The notes under the pieces are model-generated. The model ran no database searches. It was not told where the DNA came from and was given only the letters and a program-made list of their open reading frames with translations. 6,537 nt of DNA from an uncultured Bacteroidales bacterium (GTDB lineage: Bacteria; Bacteroidota; Bacteroidia; Bacteroidales; UBA932), in assembly GCA_946408295.1 (NCBI GenBank), contig CAMJRT010000070.1, positions 1-6,537 of the forward strand. Reading direction: 5' to 3'. A program made the translations under genes and the position numbers. Positions within the stretch are counted from its first letter, which is position 1, and each line of letters begins with the position of its first letter. This document shows, piece by piece, positions 1 to 4,622 of the stretch.

Positions 1-254
1 GCCTCCACTTTCCGCAGGGCATCGCCCTTTTCCCGGACCGACCGCAACGGCTCGCCCTCCCCGGTAACGAGCCACTTGTCCTCAACATCGGGGTACGCCG
101 CCAGAATCCTTGCGACGAACTTGTCCACCTTGTACCTGCCCTGCCGGAGGCACGTAACGGTTTGTTGGTGCATCCCTGCCTTGTCCGCAAACGCCTTCGC
201 GTTACCGCCCTCAAGGACGGCGACGAGGTAGTCTATTCTCTGCGCGTCGGTCAT
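1..254 (-). CDS. Small XRE-like helix-turn-helix protein, second repressor-type gene (partial, C-terminus outside window)
   Basis: The frame opens at an ATG (252-254, minus strand) and stays open to the left edge, giving the first 84 residues. Residues about 18-45 look like an XRE/lambda-repressor-type helix-turn-helix (AFADKAGMHQQTV then LRQGRYKV). It is followed by WLVTGEGEPL (61-70), the same kind of motif that ends the DNA-binding domain of the neighbouring repressor (WLFTGSGEML). The start lies 2 bp after the stop of the S24 repressor gene, so the two are very likely one transcript with coupled translation. A role as an accessory regulator or second repressor is inferred from the domain and position. 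Nothing after residue 84 is visible, so a second S24-type protein cannot be excluded. Confidence 0.8.
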   Translation of the reverse strand, partial: MTDAQRIDYLVAVLEGGNAKAFADKAGMHQQTVTCLRQGRYKVDKFVARILAAYPDVEDKWLVTGEGEPLRSVREKGDALRKVE

Positions 255-256
255 AT

Positions 257-895
257 CTAATCAAGAGTTATCGCCCCGTTCACAAGGGCTATTGAAACGA
301 TGTCCTCCTTCGGCACATCGAATGGTGCGTAGGCGGGATTGTCGGATACGCACGTTATCCATGCGGGATCGTCCGCCGGGCGCACCCGCTTAATCATTAT
401 CCCTTGACTCCGCGTTCCAATCACATACACCCGGCCCCATTGTAGGAAATAAGCAGAGTCCATCGGGATTTTCTTACACGCAACGAGATCACCGCCGCTA
501 TATTTCGGGGTCATGGAATCGCCCTTGACGCGGATTAAGAAATCGCTTTCCTTGAACTCGGTGACGGTGTAGAAGTCCTCGATGCGTTGGTCGTCATAGG
601 ACGGTAGGCCGGGACCGGCGAAGGCCTCAAGCGGGATGAGGGGGAGGGTATGAGAAGAAGGGGGCGGGGTGGGGGTTGTCCCCTTCAACATTTCGCCGCT
701 ACCCGTAAAAAGCCAATTCAGGTTGAGTTCCGGGCAGGCGGAGGAAATTCTCGTTATTACCGACGCGGACGGACCGGCAGACTTGATGGCCGAAATCGTC
801 CCATGCCCCAATCCGCAGTACTCCTCAAAGCGGGTATGCCCCATGTTATACTGCGACCGGGCGAAATCCACAAGTCTTTTTTTGAGCTCTTCCAT
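257..895 (-). CDS. Phage repressor, HTH plus S24 (LexA/CI-like) self-cleaving peptidase
   Basis: A 212-aa protein counted from the ATG at 893-895; a TTG two codons upstream (899-901) is also in frame, but ATG is preferred. The N-terminal ~70 residues form a repressor-type DNA-binding domain ending in WLFTGSGEML. A Pro/Thr/Ser-rich linker (about 72-82) leads into the S24 peptidase domain. That domain has a candidate Ala93-Gly94 cleavage site in PLEAFAGPG, the nucleophile Ser127 in VKGDSMTPKYSGGD and the general base Lys169 in GIMIKRV. Proteins of this family bind operators as dimers and are inactivated by RecA-stimulated self-cleavage during DNA damage. The control region begins directly upstream and holds a perfect dyad, the probable operator. 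It is the likely maintainer of lysogeny. Seven consecutive T on the plus strand (877-883) encode the Lys-Lys near the N-terminus. Confidence 0.92.
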   Translation of the reverse strand: MEELKKRLVDFARSQYNMGHTRFEEYCGLGHGTISAIKSAGPSASVITRISSACPELNLNWLFTGSGEMLKGTTPTPPPSSHTLPLIPLEAFAGPGLPSYDDQRIEDFYTVTEFKESDFLIRVKGDSMTPKYSGGDLVACKKIPMDSAYFLQWGRVYVIGTRSQGIMIKRVRPADDPAWITCVSDNPAYAPFDVPKEDIVSIALVNGAITLD

Positions 896-961
896 TGGCA
901 AATATGGGTTCTACGGCCCTCTATGGCTTATTAAAAATTTTTATTGTAGATTAACTAATAA

Positions 962-990
962 TTTCGTTATAAAAATTTGGTATAACGAAA
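962..990. promoter_or_regulatory. Palindromic operator, probable repressor binding site
   Basis: TTTCGTTATA (962-971) and TATAACGAAA (981-990) are perfect 10-bp inverted arms with a 9-bp spacer. The right arm begins directly after the -33 element of the rightward promoter, and the whole dyad overlaps that promoter. A third copy of the half-site, TTTCGTTAAA, lies at 1016-1025 just past the predicted start of transcription. The length and symmetry suit a dimeric HTH repressor, most likely the S24 protein at 257-895. The assignment to that protein is inferred from position. Confidence 0.75.
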
Positions 991-1007
991 ACTATCTCCT
1001 ATATTTG
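976..1007 (+). promoter_or_regulatory. Rightward early promoter of Bacteroidota type
   Basis: A -33 element TTTG (976-979) and a -7 element TATATTTG (1000-1007, consensus TAnnTTTG) are separated by 20 bp, an exact match to the known Bacteroides promoter architecture. Transcription would begin near 1014 and run into the early genes. The operator dyad overlaps the -33 side, so a bound repressor should block it. Confidence 0.75.
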
Positions 1008-1092
1008 CCGAGGGTTTTCGTTAAAGCCCGCTTACAAAATGCCCTACCCAACCTAATGGGATGCCCGAAATCTGCAACTCTCCGGCGTACCA

Positions 1093-1123
1093 CAAAGATA
1101 GCGAAAGGGAACGAGAAAAGCAA
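1093..1123 (-). promoter_or_regulatory. Candidate leftward promoter for the repressor genes
   Basis: On the minus strand a -7 element TATCTTTG (1100 down to 1093) follows TTG (1123 down to 1121) with 20 bp between them, matching the same Bacteroidota pattern with a shorter -33 element. It would give a leader of about 190 nt before the repressor ATG at 895. It is weaker than the rightward promoter, and the long leader is a caution. No other TAnnTTTG was seen on the minus strand between the repressor and this point. Confidence 0.45.
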
Positions 1124-1268
1124 GCGAAGATTAACTAACCCAAATAGTTGTTTGACGAGCTGATGGTATGCCGCGACCTACGAATAAGAGGCGGCTGCGG
1201 TCTTGGGGTTAAGCCGAATTATCCCCTTGACTTAATACGATGCGTTCCCTTGTGGATTTGAGGATTGT

Positions 1269-1394
1269 GTGACCTCGCACGGACAGTACGGGAAAGAAGC
1301 CTTCCGCGAAATGAAACATGGGAGAAAAATAGAGACAAGAAAGGCGAAAGAAACGGCCTTAAAGAACTACTACGATATACAAGGTATAAGATAG
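1269..1394 (+). CDS. Possible small hypothetical protein (41 aa)
   Basis: Read from a GTG at 1269, this frame encodes 41 residues: it opens MTSHGQYGKEAFREMKHGRK and ends YYDIQGIR. The composition is protein-like, with spaced aromatic and Lys/Arg/Glu residues, and looks better than the other frames here. An internal ATG at 1311 would give only 27 residues. The frame is also open upstream to the TAA at 1233-1235 and reads YDAFPCGFEDC before the GTG, with no ATG. That suggests either an unusual start or a gene broken upstream by a frameshift. No family is recognised. It would be the first gene after the rightward promoter. Confidence 0.3.
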   Translation: MTSHGQYGKEAFREMKHGRKIETRKAKETALKNYYDIQGIR

Positions 1395-1514
1395 GTACAA
1401 ATATCGAATCGTCGCAAAGTGATTACCATGCGCCGCCGAGGGCGACGACAAAGGGATGCGCCGGAAGATAGAATAGTCCGGCCCGGGGGCGGTTCCCGGG
1501 TGCGGGCTCCAACC
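1395..1514. other. GC-rich untranslated stretch with a strong hairpin
   Basis: Between the 41-aa ORF and the next gene lies a GC-rich segment. CCCGGG at 1482-1487 and again at 1495-1500 is self-complementary and forms a 6-bp hairpin with a 7-nt loop, 14 bp before the next ATG. No T-run follows, so it is not a standard terminator. The frame of the next gene is open through here from 1419, but it reads as an Arg/Gly/Pro-rich string and is probably not translated. tRNA structure was tested and does not fit. Confidence 0.4.
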
Positions 1515-1778
1515 ATGATTGAGAATAAAAAGAAAACGCCGAAAGAGTGGATTGCGGAACGCAAGTGGCGTGAATTTCTGGGAGCAATCCCGGCGGACGG
1601 TAAGACCCACAACTACATCGTCCCGCACCCCAACGATCTTATGACTATCCGCGTAACGGCTACTCAAATCAAAAGCGAGGAAAGATGGTACGGGGTAGAA
1701 ATAGACCTTATTCGCAAGATGGCGAAAATCATTGTTAATCCGAAGATAGATGGCAGGCGTAAACCTAAAAAAATTTGA
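1515..1778 (+). CDS. Hypothetical phage protein (87 aa)
   Basis: No family is recognised. The ATG at 1515 is preferred over in-frame starts at 1419 and 1428, because the extra N-terminal residues would be an Arg/Gly/Pro-rich string crossing a GC-rich hairpin. From 1515 the product opens MIENKKKTPKEWIAERKWRE, followed by a likely beta-rich middle (NYIVPHPNDLMTIRVTAT, then RWYGVEIDLI) and a very basic tail (GRRKPKKI). It is small and basic with alternating predicted strands, so a nucleic-acid-binding role is possible but not shown. Its last 29 bp overlap the start of the GIY-YIG gene in another frame, pointing to translational coupling. Confidence 0.65.
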   Translation: MIENKKKTPKEWIAERKWREFLGAIPADGKTHNYIVPHPNDLMTIRVTATQIKSEERWYGVEIDLIRKMAKIIVNPKIDGRRKPKKI

Positions 1779-2175
1779 CGAGGTAGTAGATCATCATAGA
1801 AAGTGGCGTGGCGTGGACACAAACCCACGCTTCTTTACATACCTTGCAAAATCTTCCGTTGAGGAAGGCGTTTATAAAATCGGGTTCTCTCGGAATCCAA
1901 TCGCCCGCGAAAAGACGATGAAAGGTGGCTACAAATACTATAAATTCAAAGTTACCCATTTCATTGTCGGCACCAACGAATATATGGTGTTGAACGCATT
2001 GTTTTCCGCCGGTGTCAAAACGCCACTTTGGATTAACCCTAAATCGCCCAGGTATAGGGAGGCGGTCTATTTGAGCGATGGGGAGGTCGCCCACATAATA
2101 GAAAAGTGTGGCTTTATCCCGATTGAGCGGCTTGAAGAAATCAAAAATCACTGTTGCCCAAATGGAAACGATTGA
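1750..2175 (+). CDS. GIY-YIG superfamily protein, T5orf172/MUG113-like
   Basis: A 141-aa product from ATG 1750. Residues 28-60 match the start of the T5orf172/MUG113 branch of the GIY-YIG nuclease fold: FFTYLAKS with Tyr31, then GVYKIGFSRNPIAREK with Tyr42-Lys-Ile-Gly45 as the YIG element and Arg53 as a candidate catalytic Arg. A helix with TNEYMVLNALF offers Glu77 as a candidate metal ligand. The rest (WINPKSPRYREAVYLSDGEV and onward) resembles the compact C-terminal half of such domains. Members are small phage nucleases or nuclease-like proteins; activity here is inferred. It overlaps the 87-aa gene upstream by 29 bp and the HTH gene downstream by 14 bp, so the three are probably one operon. 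Confidence 0.72.
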   Translation: MAGVNLKKFDEVVDHHRKWRGVDTNPRFFTYLAKSSVEEGVYKIGFSRNPIAREKTMKGGYKYYKFKVTHFIVGTNEYMVLNALFSAGVKTPLWINPKSPRYREAVYLSDGEVAHIIEKCGFIPIERLEEIKNHCCPNGND

Positions 2176-2380
2176 ACTCGCCCCGCAAGACCGCGAACGG
2201 ATAGACAAACTTATCGGGCTCTGCAAGCCGACACCCGAGGTCCTCGTATCTTGCACCGAGGCCGCAAGGTTGCTCAACAAGAGCCCTAACACGATTACGA
2301 ATATGCTCCGAGAGGGGAGACTACACCGGGCAACAATAGGGAAAAGCACCGGCATCCGGCTCTCGGAGATATTGGGATAA
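2162..2380 (+). CDS. Excisionase/MerR-type helix-turn-helix protein (72 aa)
   Basis: The start is set at ATG 2162; a GTG at 2108 in the same frame would add 18 residues lying wholly inside the upstream gene. Residues 29-70 form a winged-helix excisionase-like domain: VSCTEAARLLNKSPNTITNM is the helix-turn-helix, REGRLHRATIGKSTGIRLSEIL the wing and closing helix. The pattern T-EAA--L--S--T-----REGRL is typical of the HTH_17/Xis group. Such proteins act in excision or as small transcription factors. No integrase is in the window, so which role applies cannot be judged. It overlaps the GIY-YIG gene by 14 bp and is followed 68 bp later by a terminator. Confidence 0.8.
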   Translation: METIELAPQDRERIDKLIGLCKPTPEVLVSCTEAARLLNKSPNTITNMLREGRLHRATIGKSTGIRLSEILG

Positions 2381-2448
2381 CCGCAGTGATGCGCTGAGCC
2401 GCGAAGTTCATCATCGTCATCATTTTACTTCCATTGGCTTTTAGTACC

Positions 2449-2481
2449 AGCCCGGTCTCTGCGGCTCGCCGGGCTTTTCTT
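2449..2481 (+). terminator. Rho-independent terminator after the first early gene group
   Basis: AGCCCGG (2449-2455) pairs perfectly with CCGGGCT (2469-2475), extended by a T2456-G2468 wobble, around an 11-nt loop. TTTTCTT follows. It probably ends the transcript of the 1515-2380 genes. A less likely reading is the P1 helix of the structured RNA downstream, since the T-G pair sits where a group I 5' splice site would be. Confidence 0.65.
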
Positions 2482-2496
2482 ATTGACTCTCTCCTT

Positions 2497-2735
2497 CCCG
2501 GATTCTTGGCATCCGGGTCGGTTGCACACGGGTTGCCGGGGATTAAAGCGGGTTTCCTTGCCCGGAGACCGAATTGGTATAAATCGCGAATGGGGCGGTG
2601 GAGGCGTGGCCCGTGCGGACTATGGTGTTCCGTTGTATATGCGCCCTCCCGTATGCTTGACGATAGTCCACCCGGCTAAACATATAGGGACGATTCGCGG
2701 TAAGGCTGGCTCCAGGGAATAGACCTGGTTTTTTA
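2497..2735 (+). ncRNA. Candidate structured RNA upstream of the HNH gene, group-I-intron-like core
   Basis: No credible protein is encoded here. Strong helices are visible: CCCGGAT/ATCCGGG (2497-2503/2511-2517, 7-nt loop), CCGGG/CCCGG (2536-2540/2561-2565), GGACTAT/ATAGTCC (2617-2623/2663-2669), an inner hairpin ATGCG/CGTAT (2639-2643/2650-2654), and a closing hairpin with six T. Their order resembles the group I core: P4, then P7 enclosing P3' and P8. CACAC... at 2525-2529 can pair weakly (ACAC/GTGT) with 2625-2628 as P3. CCCGGAGACC resembles the Q element, GTGCGGACTA the R element and GACGATAGTCC the S element. No exons are evident and P3, P5 and P6 are weak. A HNH-associated or regulatory RNA is the alternative. 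Confidence 0.4.
2712..2734 (+). terminator. Terminator or attenuator directly before the HNH gene
   Basis: CCAGG (2712-2716) and CCTGG (2724-2728) enclose a 7-nt loop and are followed by six T (2729-2734), a textbook intrinsic terminator shape. It lies only 12 bp upstream of the HNH start codon. It could end the candidate RNA and would also limit readthrough into the HNH gene, acting as an attenuator. Confidence 0.6.
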
Positions 2736-2746
2736 TTGCTACTGAA

Positions 2747-3415
2747 ATGAAGAAATATGATTGGAGTGCGGCCCGCGTTTATGAGGCCGTTCGCAAGAGC
2801 GCAAATTATAGCGACACCCTTCGCTATCTTGGAGTCCCGATCCGCGGAAACAATATCGCGACACTAAAAAGGGTCATAGAAAAGCATGGACTTGACACAA
2901 GCCACTTTGTCAGGTTCGTCCCCGCAAAAGGACCAATTTCAAACACATACATTCCGTCGGTGGAATACACGAACAAACCCGGTAGGCGTATCACATCTGG
3001 AAAGCTACGCCGAAAACTAATTGAGGAGGGGATCAAGGACTACAAGTGCGATTGCTGTGGCATTTCAAAGTGGAACGGTCGGGAAATAACCCTGCAATTA
3101 CATCATATTGACGGGGACAATGAGAATAACTCATTGGATAACCTCCAACTCCTATGTCCGAACTGCCACTCGCAAACCGTGAATTACAGAGGGAACAAGA
3201 CGGAACGGAAACGATATTATTGCCCGGACTGCGGCGCGGAAATCGGCAAGGGGTCGCAAAGGTGCGTCAAGTGCAGCGCGAAAATTAAGAGGATTCTTCC
3301 TATCAGTGACGAGGAGTTAAGGGCCGAGTATGCGGTCTTAAAAAGCTATCGCGCACTATCAAAAAAATATGGCATTTCGGATGTTGCCATACGGAAACAT
3401 ATTGAGGGGAAATAG
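2747..3415 (+). CDS. Free-standing HNH endonuclease with zinc ribbon and terminal HTH segments
   Basis: A 222-aa protein from ATG 2747, apparently full length. Residues about 1-56 (WSAARVYEAV through LDTSHFVRF) match the N-terminal DNA-binding segment common in phage HNH proteins. The HNH core spans about 100-145: the zinc Cys pair C101/C104, LHHIDGDNENN with His119-His120, Asn132 in DNLQLL, and CPNCH with C137/C140 and His141. A second zinc ribbon follows (C159/C162 and C173/C176). The C-terminus (SYRALSKKYGISDVAIRKHI) is a resolvase-like helix-turn-helix. All expected catalytic and zinc residues are present, so it should cut or nick DNA; the target is unknown. It sits between a candidate structured RNA and a tRNA gene, which begins 4 bp after its TAG. 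A run of seven A (3361-3367) lies near the 3' end. Confidence 0.9.
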   Translation: MKKYDWSAARVYEAVRKSANYSDTLRYLGVPIRGNNIATLKRVIEKHGLDTSHFVRFVPAKGPISNTYIPSVEYTNKPGRRITSGKLRRKLIEEGIKDYKCDCCGISKWNGREITLQLHHIDGDNENNSLDNLQLLCPNCHSQTVNYRGNKTERKRYYCPDCGAEIGKGSQRCVKCSAKIKRILPISDEELRAEYAVLKSYRALSKKYGISDVAIRKHIEGK

Positions 3416-3419
3416 AAAT

Positions 3420-3494
3420 TGCCTCTTCGTATATCGGCTAATACCTCCGGCTTTGACCCGGAAAAGCCCCGTTCGATTCGGGGAGGGGCAACCA
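3420..3494 (+). tRNA. tRNA-Gln (anticodon TTG) with encoded CCA
   Basis: All four arms fold. Acceptor TGCCTCT (3420-3426) pairs with AGGGGCA (3484-3490) with one G-T wobble. The D arm is GTAT/ATAC with loop ATCGGCTA. Anticodon stem TCCGG/CCGGA encloses loop CTTTGAC, giving anticodon TTG (3453-3455) after U33. The variable loop is AAAG. The T arm CCCCG/CGGGG has the canonical loop TTCGATT. Discriminator A3491 is followed by encoded CCA (3492-3494). It reads CAA and, by wobble, CAG. It begins 4 bp after the HNH stop codon and has no promoter of its own that I can see. It is probably a phage-borne tRNA supplementing the host pool. Ordinary TAG stops nearby argue against stop-codon recoding. Confidence 0.94.
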
Positions 3495-3495
3495 A

Positions 3496-3514
3496 CTCCC
3501 GGCTGACCGGGGAG
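3496..3514 (+). other. Hairpin immediately 3' of the tRNA
   Basis: CTCCCGG (3496-3502) pairs with CCGGGGAG (3507-3514), one G bulged, around the tetraloop CTGA. It starts one base after the CCA. It has no T-run, so it may mark or protect the 3' end of the tRNA precursor rather than terminate transcription. Confidence 0.45.
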
Positions 3515-3540
3515 GTTGAACACACAATTCTCACGATTCG

Positions 3541-3570
3541 CCCATCCTGCGTTGTGAAATGCGGGATGGG
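3541..3570 (+). terminator. 10-bp hairpin before the PAPS-reductase-like gene
   Basis: CCCATCCTGC (3541-3550) pairs along its whole length with GCGGGATGGG (3561-3570), with one G-T wobble and a 10-nt loop. ATTATTTC follows, a poor T-tract, so this is either a weak terminator after the tRNA or a 5' leader structure. The next start codon is 15 bp downstream. Confidence 0.4.
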
Positions 3571-3584
3571 ATTATTTCAAGACT

Positions 3585-4622
3585 ATGACATTAGAACAAG
3601 CATATCAAAAGGCGTGGCCAGGACTACGGCACAAGATGGAGCAATCCGTTGCCCTCATCCAGAAGGCCGAAAGACTCGCCAAGATGTACGACCCCGAAAA
3701 CGGCTTTTATTTGGCCTTTTCAGGTGGCAAGGATAGTCAGGCGCTATACCACATCACCCAACTCGCTGGAGTGGCTTTTAAGGCCCATTTCTCGCCCACA
3801 TCGGTAGACCCTCCGCAGGTCATCCGTTTCATCAAGAAGCAGTACCCCGATGTTGAGTTTGAGAAGGTAGACAAGTCAATGTACCAAGTGGCGAAGGAGA
3901 TGGGGATGGTTCCCACGATGAAACTCCGTTGGTGTTGTGCCAAGTTCAAGGAGTCTGCGGGAGAGGGGAAAGTTACCCTAACGGGAGTCCGTCATTCGGA
4001 ATCGGTCAAGCGATCCAAACGCAAGTCGGTTGAGGTCACGGGACACAAGTTCGCGGGCGACATCAACGAGTTCTTCGCGTGGTCTGCCGAAAAGGTGGCG
4101 AAGAAGATGAAGAACATCAACCAGGACGAGTTTTCCCGCGACAAGGAACAGGAGGTGCGTTGCATCAACGGCAAGGACTCCATCATCGTGAATCCCCTCG
4201 TTGAGTGGACGGATGCCGATGTCTGGGACTTTCTCAACAAGGTCGTGGAAGTGCCTCATTGTGAACTCTACGACCCGCCCTACAACCGCCGCCGAATCGG
4301 TTGCATCCTCTGTCCGATGTCATCCCACGCAACGAAGATGAGGGACTTGGAGTTGTACCCGTATGTCAAGAAAAAGTGGCTTGAAGTCTTTGAATATTTC
4401 ATAGGGGGGGGGGTACACTCCTACCTACGCAAAACTCAAGAAATCAAGCAGTTCTGCGAACACGGGGGGGGGCGGAATACAGACCTCACAACCCCGACAA
4501 GTTCAAGGAAATGTCAGTACAACTACACCCCCGCTCCGAATGTACGCGGAACGGGCAAGCGAAATTGCCCCCCGAATCACGGACAAGAAACGGGAAGCCA
4601 AGATGGGGAGAAGCCGGGGTAA
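3585..4622 (+). CDS. PAPS-reductase/DndC-like ATP-pyrophosphatase protein, C-terminus frameshifted
   Basis: From ATG 3585 the frame gives 345 residues. The N-type ATP-pyrophosphatase loop is FSGGKDS (45-51). RWCCAKFKE (115-123) and GVRHSES (134-140) are the following family motifs, then NPLVEWTDADVWDFL (203-217) and IGCILCPM (238-245). Cys117/118 with Cys240 and Cys243 could hold an iron-sulfur cluster, as in the DndC branch. Family members activate a substrate with ATP in sulfur metabolism or nucleic-acid sulfur modification; the substrate here is unknown. After about residue 273 the reading goes through a 10-G run and a 9-G run and turns into an unlikely Thr/Pro/Gly-rich tail. The natural-looking end (LFNWWLTHKSWEEF to SLFDEE) lies in another frame up to 4723. 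Adding one G, or losing two, in either tract would join them. See the tract entries. Confidence 0.85.
   Translation: MTLEQAYQKAWPGLRHKMEQSVALIQKAERLAKMYDPENGFYLAFSGGKDSQALYHITQLAGVAFKAHFSPTSVDPPQVIRFIKKQYPDVEFEKVDKSMYQVAKEMGMVPTMKLRWCCAKFKESAGEGKVTLTGVRHSESVKRSKRKSVEVTGHKFAGDINEFFAWSAEKVAKKMKNINQDEFSRDKEQEVRCINGKDSIIVNPLVEWTDADVWDFLNKVVEVPHCELYDPPYNRRRIGCILCPMSSHATKMRDLELYPYVKKKWLEVFEYFIGGGVHSYLRKTQEIKQFCEHGGGRNTDLTTPTSSRKCQYNYTPAPNVRGTGKRNCPPNHGQETGSQDGEKPG
4404..4413. repeat. Homopolymer run of 10 G in the PAPS-reductase-like gene
   Basis: Ten G in a row encode Gly274-276 and the first base of the following Val codon. At ten G the reading stays in the upstream frame. At nine it moves to a frame with a stop near 4655, and at eleven to a frame open to the TAA ending at 4723. 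Length change by slippage would therefore decide the protein's C-terminus. Confidence 0.95.
4464..4472. repeat. Homopolymer run of 9 G in the PAPS-reductase-like gene
   Basis: Nine G in a row, 50 bp after the first tract. Between the tracts the upstream frame still reads plausibly (SYLRKTQEIKQFCEH); after this one it does not. Ten G here would give AEYRPHNPDKFKEM and continue to the family-like C-terminus at 4723, so this is the most likely break point. Confidence 0.95.

Larger units (their letters stand above)
896..1268. other. Immunity control region without a convincing gene
   Basis: This 373-bp stretch separates the leftward repressors from the rightward genes. It is AT-rich near 930-990 and holds the dyad operator, the rightward promoter and the candidate leftward promoter. 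The 11-mer AGATTAACTAA occurs twice (948-958 and 1128-1138) and may be another protein-binding site. Only very short ORFs occur in the transcribed leader, for example 25 codons from ATG 1061. None has a recognisable product. Confidence 0.7.

Noticed and set aside
986..993. TAGTTTTC on the minus strand as the -7 element of the repressor promoter
   Set aside because: Imperfect -7 match and no TTTG or TTG about 20 bp upstream; the 1093-1123 candidate fits better.
1061..1138. 25-codon ORF in the leader of the rightward transcript
   Set aside because: Very short, no family, and an overlapping ORF in another frame (1056-1163) is equally plausible. It could be a leader peptide, but nothing supports it.
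1419..1514. N-terminal extension of the 87-aa gene from ATG 1419 or 1428
   Set aside because: The added residues are an Arg/Gly/Pro-rich string crossing a GC-rich hairpin; ATG 1515 gives a normal N-terminus.
1428..1514. A tRNA-like reading, because the stretch ends ...CCAACCA and contains GGTTC
   Set aside because: The would-be T loop (TTCCCGG) lacks the conserved purine and A58, and the T stem does not pair.
2449..2475. P1 helix and 5' splice site of a group I intron (T-G wobble at the helix end)
   Set aside because: No exon ORF or RNA gene ends at 2456, and the T-rich tail fits an intrinsic terminator.
2434..2722. Two overlapping open frames (2434-2679 and 2483-2722) in the gap before the HNH gene
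   Set aside because: Non-ATG or poorly placed starts, Trp/Pro/Gly/Arg-rich composition, no recognisable motif, and both run across strong RNA hairpins including a terminator. A structured RNA explains the stretch better.
2585..3415. IscB/OMEGA-type system (HNH protein with guide-like RNA upstream)
   Set aside because: The HNH protein is only 222 aa, with zinc ribbons and HTH segments but no RuvC-like motifs or bridge helix, so it is not IscB.
3420..3494. Stop-codon recoding through the phage glutamine tRNA
   Set aside because: The anticodon is TTG, which reads CAA/CAG and not TAG; genes such as the HNH and the repressor end in TAG at sensible positions.
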